Notes: a model not told the origin generated them from the sequence alone. A stretch of DNA of 14,983 nt from CBDULX01 sp965368175 (GCA_965368175.1 CBDULX010000058.1:1-14983); one strand, 5' to 3'. Counted from the stretch's first letter, positions 1 through 7,200 are shown. Numbers and translations: made by a program.

Positions 1-2
1 AT

Positions 3-1109
3 AACGGTCACTGGGTGACCGGTATGAACAACCAGATCGTATGGGGTATACCCCATGTGTTTGCGGTGTTCCTCATAGTAGCGGCCTCGGGTGCACTAAA
101 TATTGCTTCTATTTCATCAGTTTTCAATAAGAAGACCTATAAGCCTCTGGCCCCGCTGTCTGTTTTGCTGTCACTGGCATTACTGACCGGTGGTTTGATG
201 ATTCTGGTACTCGATCTGGGACGACCTGATCGATTACTGGTTGCCATGACTTACTACAATTTCAAATCCATCTTTGCATGGAACATGATTTTGTATAATG
301 GCTTCTTCCTCATCGTTGGCGTTTATATGTGGTTCATGCTCGATCGTACCATGAAAAAATATACCCGCTACGCTGGTTTTGCCGCCTTCATATGGCGTCT
401 GATACTGACCACTGGTACCGGTTCTATCTTTGGTTTCCTGGTGGCTCGTACCGCTTATGATATGGCTTTAATGGCACCGATGTTCATCATCATGTCATTT
501 GCCTTTGGCCTGGCTATTTATATCCTGGTGCTGATGGCAGCCTATAATGGCACAAACCGTGAGCTGGGTGATGCTGTACTCAAGCGTCTGCGTAACCTGC
601 TCGGTGTATTCGTAGCAGCGGTACTTTACTTTGTGGCGGTGTATCACCTGACTAACCTGTATGCGACTGAGCATCATGGTTATGAAGCTTTCATCCTGCT
701 GGGTAAAAACGGTGGCAGCACCTACTCCCAGATTTTCTGGATTGGACAGATCCTGCTGGGCAGTATTTTACCGCTGATCCTGATCTACCTGCCAGCACTT
801 GCGAATAGCCGCAAGACACTTGGCGTTGCCAGTTTGCTGATTATTTTCGGCGGCCTTGCACAGATGTATATCATCATCGTCGGTGCTCAGGCATATCCAC
901 TGGATATGTTCCCGGGTATGGAAGTTCTTGAATCAGGCTTCTTTGATGGTGCCGTTACACAATACTCTGCTACCTTACCTGAATATATGCTAGGTCTCGG
1001 GGGAATTGCAGCTGCCTTGATCATTGTAACCATCGGCATTAAAATACTGGCATTCCTGCCTACTTCTCTGGCCGATACTGTTACTGATCCGCATCATAAG
1101 GCTGAATAA
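3..1109 (+). CDS. dsrP: DsrP, NrfD-like membrane subunit of DsrMKJOP (5' truncated by window edge)
   Basis: Integral membrane quinone-interacting subunit of the DsrMKJOP complex, which links the quinone pool to cytoplasmic DsrC/DsrAB sulfur metabolism. About nine hydrophobic segments are visible, for example the runs around PHVFAVFLIVAASGALN, LLSLALLTGGLMILVLDL and GIAAALIIVTIGIKIL, as expected for the roughly ten-helix NrfD/PsrC family. The frame is open to the left edge: the codons before the first possible start (GTG at 15, ATG at 24) read N-G-H-W in frame and resemble family sequence, so the true start and probably one more helix lie outside. The identification as DsrP rather than another NrfD protein rests on the dsrN and dsrR genes that follow, the known order in Allochromatium vinosum. 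A stem-loop terminator lies about 50 bases after the stop. Confidence 0.88.
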   Translation, partial: NGHWVTGMNNQIVWGIPHVFAVFLIVAASGALNIASISSVFNKKTYKPLAPLSVLLSLALLTGGLMILVLDLGRPDRLLVAMTYYNFKSIFAWNMILYNGFFLIVGVYMWFMLDRTMKKYTRYAGFAAFIWRLILTTGTGSIFGFLVARTAYDMALMAPMFIIMSFAFGLAIYILVLMAAYNGTNRELGDAVLKRLRNLLGVFVAAVLYFVAVYHLTNLYATEHHGYEAFILLGKNGGSTYSQIFWIGQILLGSILPLILIYLPALANSRKTLGVASLLIIFGGLAQMYIIIVGAQAYPLDMFPGMEVLESGFFDGAVTQYSATLPEYMLGLGGIAAALIIVTIGIKILAFLPTSLADTVTDPHHKAE

Positions 1110-1157
1110 AGTTTGAGTTAAGTTTCGATTAATTCGAATCTCATCTCAGTGATCAAG

Positions 1158-1193
1158 CGGCTCGTGGATATTTCTACGGGCCGTTTGTGTTTT
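1158..1193 (+). terminator. Rho-independent terminator after dsrP
   Basis: An 11-base-pair stem (CGGCTCGTGGA at 1158-1168 with TCTACGGGCCG at 1173-1183, two G-T pairs) closes a TATT loop and is followed by the T-rich run TTTGTGTTTT. It starts 48 bases after the dsrP stop, so it probably ends or attenuates the main dsr transcript before dsrN. Confidence 0.75.
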
Positions 1194-1441
1194 GTAAGAC
1201 TCCGCAAATGGTCGCTCCTGCGCCTCCATGCGCCCGCGACATTAGTGCTTCCCTGCACGTTAATGCGCATAAACGCAAATTTCAATTCGGGGTTCTTTTA
1301 GATTTCAAAGATGGCCCCAGTTTAGTAAAGAAGTATTATGTAATGGCATTAGCTGAAACAGTTCAACAAAGTATTATTTACGACCTGAACCATCACTGGA
1401 ATAGCGTTCATTTGCGTACATTTACGGATTAAATTTCAACC
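1194..1441. other. Non-coding gap between dsrP terminator and dsrN
   Basis: The gap between dsrP and dsrN is 332 bases. After the terminator I see no convincing gene. The open frame at 1187-1432 begins with GTG inside the terminator T-run, has no ribosome binding site and resembles no family I know. The stretch around 1200-1285 is richer in GC and carries words such as CCGCAAATG and AACGCAAAT like those of dispersed intergenic repeats; TCCGCAAATG recurs at about 6906. No clear promoter for dsrN could be picked out, although one is expected if the terminator works. Confidence 0.5.
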
Positions 1442-2830
1442 ATGTCTCACTTACTCATTTCTGCAGCACATAAATCCTCTGGAAAAACCACCATAACCAT
1501 TGGTTTATGTGCTGCCCTGGCTGAATCAGGCAACAAAGTACAGCCTTTCAAGAAAGGTCCGGATTATATCGATCCCATGTGGCTGGGCCGTGCTGCTGGA
1601 TTACCCTGTCACAACCTTGATTTCTATACGATGAACAGGCAGGAAATCATTGACTCAGTAGCCCGATATAGCAAGAACACCGATATTTCGATCATCGAAG
1701 GCAACAAGGGCCTGTATGATGGCCTTGATCTGGATGGTAGTAATTCAAACGCGGCCCTGGCTTCATTACTCCAAGCCCCCGTTCTTCTGGTTCTCGATGC
1801 CCGTGGTATGACTCGAGGTATAGCACCACTAATACTGGGCTACCAGGCCTTTGATCCCGATATTAATATCGCAGGTGTCATATTGAATCAGTTGGGCGGC
1901 CATCGCCATGAGAGTAAACTTCGATCGGTGATCGAACACTATACCGATATTTCAGTGGTTGGAGCTGTTTACCGCAACCCAGCAATGTCGATCGAGGAAA
2001 GGCATCTTGGATTAATGCCCAGCAATGAGGATGATACGGCCGATCAGAAAATACGCCAGATTCGTGACCTGATCAAACAGCAGATTGATCTGGACAAAGT
2101 ACAGGCAATTGCATCAACAGCCCCTGTGCTATCCACTAACACCACTGTAAACGACTTATCAGTCACAGGATCAGCAGACGTACGAATTGGTGTGGTGCGT
2201 AATGACGCCTTTGGCTTTTATTATCCAGATGATCTACAGGCCCTGGCCGATGCTGGAGCTGAACTGGTATTTATTGACACCATTCGTGATCAGAACCTGC
2301 CCAACATCGACGGCCTGTTTATCGGTGGTGGTTTTCCAGAAACCCGAATGAAACAACTGGCAGACAACGCCACAATGCGTGAGCAGATCAAACAAGCCAT
2401 AGATAATGGTCTGCCTGCCTATGCTGAATGCGGTGGGCTGATGTATCTAACGCGCAGCCTGCAATGGCAGGGTGAAACCTCACAAATGGTAGGCGTCATT
2501 CCTGCCGATACTGTAATGCACAAAAGACCTCAGGGGCGGGGTTACATTCAGCTCGCTGAAACTCAGCAGCATCCCTGGCTGAAGATAAAACCTGCGCCGG
2601 ATGATATAATAGCCGGTCACGAATTCCATTATTCAGCACTTGAAAATGTTGATCCATCAATCCAGTATGCCTACCGAATACTTCGTGGTACGGGTATTGA
2701 TGGTAAAAATGATGGCATCGTTTACAAGAATCTGCTGGCCTGTTATGCCCACCTGAAAGATACCCAATCCAATCACTGGGCGGCACGCTTTGTACAATTT
2801 TCTAGAACATGTAAAGATAAACCTGTTTAA
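1442..2830 (+). CDS. dsrN: DsrN, siroheme amidase of the CbiA/CobB (cobyrinate a,c-diamide synthase) family
   Basis: Glutamine-dependent amidotransferase of the CbiA family. In dsr loci DsrN is assigned to amidation of siroheme, giving the siroamide cofactor of DsrAB. The N-terminal half is a dethiobiotin-synthetase-like ATPase with a P-loop at residues 9-17 (AHKSSGKTT). The C-terminal half is a class I glutamine amidotransferase-like domain: the GLFIGGGFPE turn, nucleophile Cys330 in AYAECGGLMYL and conserved His393/His396 in GHEFHYS. The length, 462 residues, is normal for CbiA. Context decides against a cobalamin role, since no other cob/cbi gene is present and dsrP and dsrR flank it. There is no clear Shine-Dalgarno sequence before the ATG. 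It lies 14 bases ahead of dsrR and probably heads the five-gene run to the rhodanese gene. Confidence 0.87.
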   Translation: MSHLLISAAHKSSGKTTITIGLCAALAESGNKVQPFKKGPDYIDPMWLGRAAGLPCHNLDFYTMNRQEIIDSVARYSKNTDISIIEGNKGLYDGLDLDGSNSNAALASLLQAPVLLVLDARGMTRGIAPLILGYQAFDPDINIAGVILNQLGGHRHESKLRSVIEHYTDISVVGAVYRNPAMSIEERHLGLMPSNEDDTADQKIRQIRDLIKQQIDLDKVQAIASTAPVLSTNTTVNDLSVTGSADVRIGVVRNDAFGFYYPDDLQALADAGAELVFIDTIRDQNLPNIDGLFIGGGFPETRMKQLADNATMREQIKQAIDNGLPAYAECGGLMYLTRSLQWQGETSQMVGVIPADTVMHKRPQGRGYIQLAETQQHPWLKIKPAPDDIIAGHEFHYSALENVDPSIQYAYRILRGTGIDGKNDGIVYKNLLACYAHLKDTQSNHWAARFVQFSRTCKDKPV

Positions 2831-2844
2831 CACTGGAGAAACCA

Positions 2845-3156
2845 ATGATTACCCTGACAGTAGAAGCTGCCAAACAAATTCGACTTTCGGCAAAAGAAAG
2901 TAACCTGCAAGGCCTGCCCTTGCGTCTGGCAGGCACACGAAATGAAGATGGTAGCATCCACTATGGTATGGGCTTCGATGATGTAAAAGAAGAGGACACC
3001 AGCTACACTTCGGAAGGCATAGACCTGATAGTATCTTTCGCTTCAAAAGATTTACTGGACGGCATGACTGTCGACTATGTTGAAATTGAGCCCGGCAAAC
3101 CCCAGTTTATTTTTATGAACCCAAATGATAAAAACTATACACCGCCCACCGAGTAA
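2845..3156 (+). CDS. dsrR: DsrR, cysteine-free A-type carrier (IscA-like) fold protein
   Basis: Small cytoplasmic protein of the HesB/IscA fold, 103 residues. It has the family pattern (LTVEAAKQIR at the start, LPLRL, then GIDLIVSFASKDLLDGMTVDYVE), but contains no cysteine at all, so the three iron-sulfur ligands of IscA are missing. That absence is a known mark of DsrR, which in Allochromatium vinosum was structurally characterised and implicated in post-transcriptional control of dsr expression. The ATG is preceded by a good ribosome binding site (GGAGA, 5-6 bases upstream). It sits 14 bases after dsrN and 17 bases before the sensor kinase gene, in line with one transcript. Confidence 0.85.
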   Translation: MITLTVEAAKQIRLSAKESNLQGLPLRLAGTRNEDGSIHYGMGFDDVKEEDTSYTSEGIDLIVSFASKDLLDGMTVDYVEIEPGKPQFIFMNPNDKNYTPPTE

Positions 3157-3173
3157 AGGCCGCTATTGTCACA

Positions 3174-4571
3174 ATGAATAATAAACTGAGACAAAGTGCC
3201 TTAAACAACAACGCCCAGCAACGGCTGTTCACCTGCATTTTTGTCCTGTTTATTCTGCTCAGCGCTCTCGGTGCCAGCAGTTACTGGTTACTCCATGCTA
3301 ATCAGCATATTGCCATTGCTGCAACGGTGCATATCCTGATTCTAATCAGCGCCTTCTTTCTAGTAGCCTACATTGCCTCGCGTAATCAAAAGCTGCAGAA
3401 GGAAGAAGTAGAACAACGTAACCATGTACAGAATATTATGTATGAGGTTGCAGCCAGTATTAATACCTGCCGAGATCTGAGTGAACTGCTCAATCGTTTC
3501 TGTGAAGCTGTTTATAACGAGTTATCTGCCAAAAGCATTACTATCTGGCTGATTACAAGCCCGGATACTCTGGAGTTCATCACCAGTAATGGCGTAGACC
3601 CTGATCAGGTAACAAGACACAAGCGGATCGATATAGAACCTGAAATACAGCAGCTGCTCACCCAGAATAAAATCATTCTGGGTAAGGATAAATTATCCAG
3701 CAGCCTGTTGTGCCACCCATCGGAGCATTACTGCTTCCAGGTTCCATTACATCAGCATTCCCGCACTCTCGGTGTTCTCAGTTTTGAACTAACATCACTT
3801 CCATTCAAACCCAGCTATTTGCAGGAACTGATGATCACTCTGGGCAATCATCTCAGTATGGCAATTGAGAAAGCCAGGCTGGATCAGGAGTCCCGCCGTA
3901 TGCTGATCATGCAGGAACGTAGTTTAATCGCCAATGAAATGCATGACTCGCTCGCGCAAACACTGGCCAGCCTTCGTTTTCAGGTCCGGGTACTGGATGA
4001 AACTCTTCAGCCCACCAGTGAATTCAAGGCCATTCGAGGTATCGAACAGGTTGAGAACAGTCTCGATGAAGCCTATACCGATTTACGCGAATTAATCGCC
4101 CATTGTCGTACCCCAATCAACAAACAGGGCCTGTTACCCGCTATCGAAAAACTGATTTCTCGTTTCCGTAAGGAAACCGGTATTCATGTACTGTTCCAGA
4201 AAGAATGGCAGCACTCAGCACTGCCCCCCAATATGGAAATGCACATATTTCGAGTCGTTCAGGAAGCAATGAATAATATTCGTAAACATAGCAGCGCCAA
4301 CCATGTTCGTGTCATGTTCCGCTGTGATAATACGGGTAATCACCATATACTGATCGAGAATGATGGTATTGGCTTTGAAACACCCAAATCCAGTGATCAT
4401 CCTGGCAAACACCTGGGCCTGACCATTATGCAGGAGCGGGCCGCCCACCTCGGCGGCCATCTACGTATTGAAAGTGATCCAGAAGAAGGCACACGTATTG
4501 AACTACAATTCAATTACAATAATGAATCTCATAATGATCCATTACAACGACTAACGGGGATAGCCAGATGA
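3174..4571 (+). CDS. NarX-type sensor histidine kinase with GAF domain, in the dsr locus
   Basis: Membrane-anchored histidine kinase, 465 residues. Two close hydrophobic helices (about 17-40 and 45-69) form a hairpin with a loop of only a few residues, so there is no periplasmic sensor. A GAF-like domain follows at about 95-235, then a HisKA_3 dimerisation box with phospho-acceptor His257 (NEMHDSL) and a HATPase domain with the N box (EAMNNIRKH, Asn367/368), G1 (ENDGIGFE) and G2 (HLGLTIMQERA). This is the NarX/NreB kinase type, but the nitrate-binding P-box region is absent. The GAF domain holds a Cys/His cluster (C180-H-P-S-E-H-Y-C187). Its stop overlaps the start of the response regulator (ATGA), a clear cognate pair. 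Signal unknown; thiol or sulfane-sulfur sensing is my inference from context. Confidence 0.85.
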   Translation: MNNKLRQSALNNNAQQRLFTCIFVLFILLSALGASSYWLLHANQHIAIAATVHILILISAFFLVAYIASRNQKLQKEEVEQRNHVQNIMYEVAASINTCRDLSELLNRFCEAVYNELSAKSITIWLITSPDTLEFITSNGVDPDQVTRHKRIDIEPEIQQLLTQNKIILGKDKLSSSLLCHPSEHYCFQVPLHQHSRTLGVLSFELTSLPFKPSYLQELMITLGNHLSMAIEKARLDQESRRMLIMQERSLIANEMHDSLAQTLASLRFQVRVLDETLQPTSEFKAIRGIEQVENSLDEAYTDLRELIAHCRTPINKQGLLPAIEKLISRFRKETGIHVLFQKEWQHSALPPNMEMHIFRVVQEAMNNIRKHSSANHVRVMFRCDNTGNHHILIENDGIGFETPKSSDHPGKHLGLTIMQERAAHLGGHLRIESDPEEGTRIELQFNYNNESHNDPLQRLTGIAR

Positions 4572-5275
4572 GCATGCGTGTATTGATGATCGACGACCAT
4601 GCCCTGTTTCGCGTGGGTTTACAGGGTCTACTGGAACAACGCGGTATCGAAGTCGTAGCCGCAGTAGCCGAAGGTAATGAAGGCCTGGCCCTGGCACAGG
4701 AAATGAAACCCGATATCATCCTTCTCGACTTACGCATGCCCGATATGTCTGGCCTTGAGGTTTTACAGAAAGTAAAAGAAATCAATCTGAAGATTCCGGT
4801 AGTGATGCTGACCACCAGTAATGAAGAACATGATCTGGTTGAAGCATTACGAAATGGTGCCCAGGGCTATCTGTTAAAAGATATGGAACCGGATGAACTG
4901 GTGAGCGCCCTTCGTGACATCGAAAAAGGCAAAAATGTGGTGGCCCATGGACTCACCGATGTACTGGCCCGTATGGTCCAGGGCGAACCCAATGAAAAAA
5001 AGGAACAAAAACAAAGCCCATTTTCCGAACTTACCCCTCGCGAACTTGAAATTTTATGCCTGCTGGCTGATGGCCAGAGCAATAAAGTCATTGCCCGAAA
5101 CCTGGGCATCTCTGATGGCACCGTTAAGCTGCATGTTAAAGCCATATTACGAAAACTTGAGGTACATTCCAGGGTAGAAGCTGCAGTTATCGCCGTTGAA
5201 CAGGGGCTGAGACAAAAAAACCCACCCGGCCAGGAGGCACAGGTAAACCATAACCGATCGGTACACAAAAAATGA
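4568..5275 (+). CDS. NarL/FixJ-family response regulator
   Basis: DNA-binding response regulator, 235 residues, partner of the kinase encoded just upstream. Receiver domain at residues 3-120 with acidic pair Asp9/Asp10, phospho-acceptor Asp54 (ILLDLRMPD), Thr82 and Lys104 (GYLLKD). A LuxR/NarL helix-turn-helix follows at about 152-216 (LTPRELEILCLLADGQSNK, then ARNLGISDGTVKLHVKAILRKL). All key residues are present, so it should be phosphorylated and bind DNA. It is translationally coupled to both neighbours: ATGA overlap with the kinase stop and another with the rhodanese start. The C-terminal tail (about 218-235) is charged and likely flexible. Targets are unknown; dsr genes are obvious candidates by position only. 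Confidence 0.9.
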   Translation: MSMRVLMIDDHALFRVGLQGLLEQRGIEVVAAVAEGNEGLALAQEMKPDIILLDLRMPDMSGLEVLQKVKEINLKIPVVMLTTSNEEHDLVEALRNGAQGYLLKDMEPDELVSALRDIEKGKNVVAHGLTDVLARMVQGEPNEKKEQKQSPFSELTPRELEILCLLADGQSNKVIARNLGISDGTVKLHVKAILRKLEVHSRVEAAVIAVEQGLRQKNPPGQEAQVNHNRSVHKK

Positions 5276-5733
5276 AAACATTAAAGGATCTGGTCGAGGA
5301 CATACTGCCACAGATCAAGGAGCTATTTCCCTGGGACCTCGAAGAGCACATTGCCGAGAATAAAGATATTCTACTGGTTGATATCACGGAACCCCGAGAA
5401 TTCAACATTCTGCATATAGAAGGCTCCATCAACGTGCCTCGCGGCATCCTGGAAGCCTCCGCAGACTGGAATTATGAAGATACCCTCCCTGAACTGGCCG
5501 CTGCCCGAGATCGCGAAGTGGTGCTAATCTGTCGTTCTGGAAATCGAAGCGCGCTGGCTGCTTTTACTTTACAGATTATGGGGTTTAAAAGTGTAACCTC
5601 ATTAAAAACAGGACTCAGGGGCTGGAATGATTTTGAACTGCCCCTGGTGGATGGCGACGGTAATCCAGTGGATATAGATGACGCCGATGACTATTTCAGC
5701 AAAGGTCCAAGGCCGGACCAGATGGAGCCCTAG
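5272..5733 (+). CDS. Single-domain rhodanese sulfurtransferase
   Basis: Cytoplasmic rhodanese-like protein, 153 residues, no signal peptide. The domain covers about residues 18-125: LLVDITEPREF, the HIEGSINVPRG turn, the active-site loop Cys87-R-S-G-N-R (ICRSGNRSA), then the GFKSVTSLKTGLRGW end. Cys87 would carry a persulfide, so transfer of sulfane sulfur is the likely activity. It is unlike thiosulfate:cyanide two-domain enzymes, being half their size. An acidic tail follows (DGNPVDIDDADDYF). Its ATG overlaps the response regulator stop (ATGA), and it is the last gene of the run. Rhodaneses are common next to dsr genes and trafficking proteins such as TusA and DsrE2; neither partner is seen here. 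A link between persulfide relay and the adjoining two-component system is inference. Confidence 0.88.
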   Translation: MKTLKDLVEDILPQIKELFPWDLEEHIAENKDILLVDITEPREFNILHIEGSINVPRGILEASADWNYEDTLPELAAARDREVVLICRSGNRSALAAFTLQIMGFKSVTSLKTGLRGWNDFELPLVDGDGNPVDIDDADDYFSKGPRPDQMEP

Positions 5734-5739
5734 CATTTT

Positions 5740-5840
5740 TGCCGCAGAGTCACAGAGAACACTGAGTATTTATTTGTATTCTTACTAAATAGTATATTGC
5801 CATCAGATTGATTCTCTGTGACCTTTGTGTCTCTGTGGCA
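5740..5840. repeat. Imperfect inverted repeat of CACAGAG type between convergent genes
   Basis: The left arm TGCCGCAGAGTCACAGAG (5740-5757) and right arm CTTTGTGTCTCTGTGGCA (5823-5840) are near reverse complements, and the match continues inward with mismatches. The arms enclose an AT-rich loop. Similar CACAGAG-rich intergenic repeats are widespread in environmental bacterial genomes. Lying between two converging genes, it may also act as a bidirectional terminator, although the T-runs are weak. Confidence 0.6.
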
Positions 5841-5848
5841 TAATTTAA

Positions 5849-6157
5849 TCAGTAGAAACTACGATCCTTGCGCCGCCTCCCTGCCTGCTGAATCACTACA
5901 CCTTTAATCACTTCAATCCCTGAAATTTCTTCGGTTTCATACAAATCATTCAATGGCACCAGATAATGTTTCTGTTCATGAAAGCGATACTGTCGAAAAG
6001 TATATTCTTCATTCTGAACGGCCACGACATAACAACCGTCTCTAACTATACCTTCCGGGTCCACTATTATAACGACACCATTCATAAACTCGGGCTGCAT
6101 GGAATCGCCCAGTACTTGCAGGGCAAAGGGTTCCGCTTTGCTACAGGATGACTCCAT
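5849..6157 (-). CDS. Free-standing S24/LexA-like domain protein with lysine-to-arginine change
   Basis: Small protein of 102 residues matching only the C-terminal S24 (LexA/UmuD-like) fold. It has the nucleophile motif GDSMQPEF (Ser19), VVIIVDPEG, DGCYVVAVQNEEYTFRQYRF and the late YLVPLND strand. There is no helix-turn-helix in front, so it cannot bind DNA like LexA by itself. In LexA/UmuD the catalytic lysine sits in the VTVKRF-type strand; the matching residue here is Arg55 (codon CGA, read directly), so peptidase activity is doubtful. The start is supported by GAGG 8 bases before ATG and a TATAAT box upstream on the minus strand. It is divergent from the FKBP gene and convergent with the rhodanese gene. 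Function unknown; it may be a UmuD-like partner, a degenerate protease or a binding module. Confidence 0.75.
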   Translation of the reverse strand: MESSCSKAEPFALQVLGDSMQPEFMNGVVIIVDPEGIVRDGCYVVAVQNEEYTFRQYRFHEQKHYLVPLNDLYETEEISGIEVIKGVVIQQAGRRRKDRSFY

Positions 6158-6186
6158 AAGTTATACCTCAAAAAATAGTCCCGGCT

Positions 6187-6215
6187 ATTATACATGATCT
6201 ATAAAGCTGCTTTAA
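6187..6215 (-). promoter_or_regulatory. Putative sigma-70 promoter of the S24-domain gene
   Basis: On the minus strand a perfect TATAAT (6192-6187) lies 29 bases before the ATG, with a weak TTAAAG -35 box 17 bases further up (6215-6210). An inverted repeat AATAG-N6-CTATT (6174-6189) overlaps the downstream edge of the -10 box and could be an operator. Confidence 0.45.
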
Positions 6216-6326
6216 CCCGGATTATTTTAAGGTAAGTACTCTGTATAAAACTTTCCTGGATCTGTGTGATAGTAAATTCACCTGTACTCAGTAAAATATC
6301 GCCCTAGTCTCCCAGAAATATTCCTG

Positions 6327-6332
6327 TATAAT
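6327..6332 (+). promoter_or_regulatory. Candidate -10 box of the FKBP gene
   Basis: TATAAT at 6327-6332, preceded by TG, lies 40 bases before the ATG of the FKBP gene. No good -35 hexamer is visible at 16-18 bases, and the start codon lacks a clear Shine-Dalgarno sequence. Confidence 0.3.
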
Positions 6333-6372
6333 ATCAACCTACCCTTTTTATTTAAGAAACAAGTACTTACAT

Positions 6373-6861
6373 ATGTCAGATCAACGCATTCGTCGCAACA
6401 AGGTCGTTCAGTTTACCTACTCCATCTCTGATGAGGATGGCAATATTGTCGAACAGGTAGATTTACCGGTCAAATACGTACACGGTGCCAGTGATATGGG
6501 CCTGATCGAACGTGTAGAGCGTGCCCTGGAAGGCTGTCGGGTGGGTGACAAAATTGAAGTAACGGTCCCTCCTTCTGAAGGATTTGGTGAGATTGACCCG
6601 GGGCTCACCTTCAGCGATGAGCTGGACAATGTTCCGCCCCAGTTTCGACAGGTCGGAGCACAGGTAGAAATGGCCAATGATGCCGGCGAGACCAAGAGCT
6701 TCGTTGTTACCAGCATTGAAGATGGCAAACTCACTGTTGATGGCAATCATCCACTGGCCGGTAAAACCGCTAAATTTTCAGTCACAGTACTGGAAGTTCG
6801 CGATGCCACACCTGAAGAGATACTAAACGGTGTGACTAACCCTAATGTGTCGTTACACTGA
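6373..6861 (+). CDS. SlyD-like FKBP-type peptidyl-prolyl cis-trans isomerase
   Basis: Cytoplasmic prolyl isomerase/chaperone of 162 residues. The FKBP half-sheet is seen at the start (KVVQFTYSISDEDGNIVEQ), followed by the YVHGASDMGLIERVERALEG helix and VTVPPSEGFGEIDP. The inserted flap (IF) chaperone domain covers about 75-125, ahead of DGNHPLAGKTAKFSVTVLEVRDAT, which closely matches the SlyD closing segment. Unlike Escherichia coli SlyD (196 residues) it has no histidine/cysteine-rich metal-binding tail; it stops soon after the core (NPNVSLH). It is a single gene transcribed away from the S24-domain gene, with a shared 215-base upstream region. No terminator with a strong T-run follows, though a 7-base-pair hairpin lies about 95 bases after the stop. 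Confidence 0.88.
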   Translation: MSDQRIRRNKVVQFTYSISDEDGNIVEQVDLPVKYVHGASDMGLIERVERALEGCRVGDKIEVTVPPSEGFGEIDPGLTFSDELDNVPPQFRQVGAQVEMANDAGETKSFVVTSIEDGKLTVDGNHPLAGKTAKFSVTVLEVRDATPEEILNGVTNPNVSLH

Positions 6862-6954
6862 TCTTAGTGCCCCCTGTATCTGACGACTAAAATCAAAAGC
6901 TTGAGTCCGCAAATGAACGCGAATGCACCCTATTAAATGCAAGAGCATCTGAAT

Positions 6955-6971
6955 GTCTGTGCGCCACAGAC
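6955..6971. other. Perfect hairpin after the FKBP gene
   Basis: GTCTGTG and CACAGAC form a perfect 7-base-pair stem with a CGC loop, extendable by a G-T and an A-T pair. No T-run follows on either strand, so it is at best a weak terminator or an RNA 3' end structure. The rest of 6862-7130 is AT-rich and holds no visible gene. Confidence 0.4.
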
Positions 6972-7131
6972 GTATAAATAAAACATCTTCATTTTTTTAT
7001 CTCTTTGATTTTAATGTGTTTTTTTCAAACATAGCTCAGACTCAGAGCTCATTGCAAATATCGCTATTCCAGTTCCTTCAAACTAATTAAATCCTTATAA
7101 AGATTCTACTTTCAGTGCGGATTCTCAAGAT

Positions 7132-7200
7132 TGTCATGGATTCATAAATAAAAATCCTACTGTCATGCGTCATGCTGTCATGACAAAACATGTCATGATT
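7132..7200. promoter_or_regulatory. Cluster of GTCATG words, candidate activator binding region for sqr
   Basis: GTCATG occurs five times in 66 bases (words beginning T/CGTCATG at 7132, 7161, 7168, 7176, 7191). The copy at 7176-7185 is a perfect palindrome, TGTCATGACA, and the one at 7191 is nearly so (TGTCATGATT). The cluster lies about 105-170 bases before the sigma-54 -12 element, the usual distance for an enhancer-binding protein site. The identity of the protein is unknown. Confidence 0.5.

Noticed and set aside
1187..1432. 81-residue open frame between dsrP and dsrN
   Set aside because: It starts with GTG in the terminator T-run, has no ribosome binding site, no recognisable domain and covers repeat-like sequence.
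1442..2830. Reading the CbiA-family gene as part of cobalamin synthesis
   Set aside because: No other cobalamin gene is nearby and it lies between dsrP and dsrR, the known place of dsrN.
2496..2845. Open frames antisense to the dsrN 3' end
   Set aside because: They overlap the conserved amidotransferase domain and resemble no protein family.
4867..5268. 133-residue open frame antisense to the response regulator
   Set aside because: It is the reverse shadow of a strongly supported gene, with a biased Ser/Pro/Arg-rich composition and no domain.
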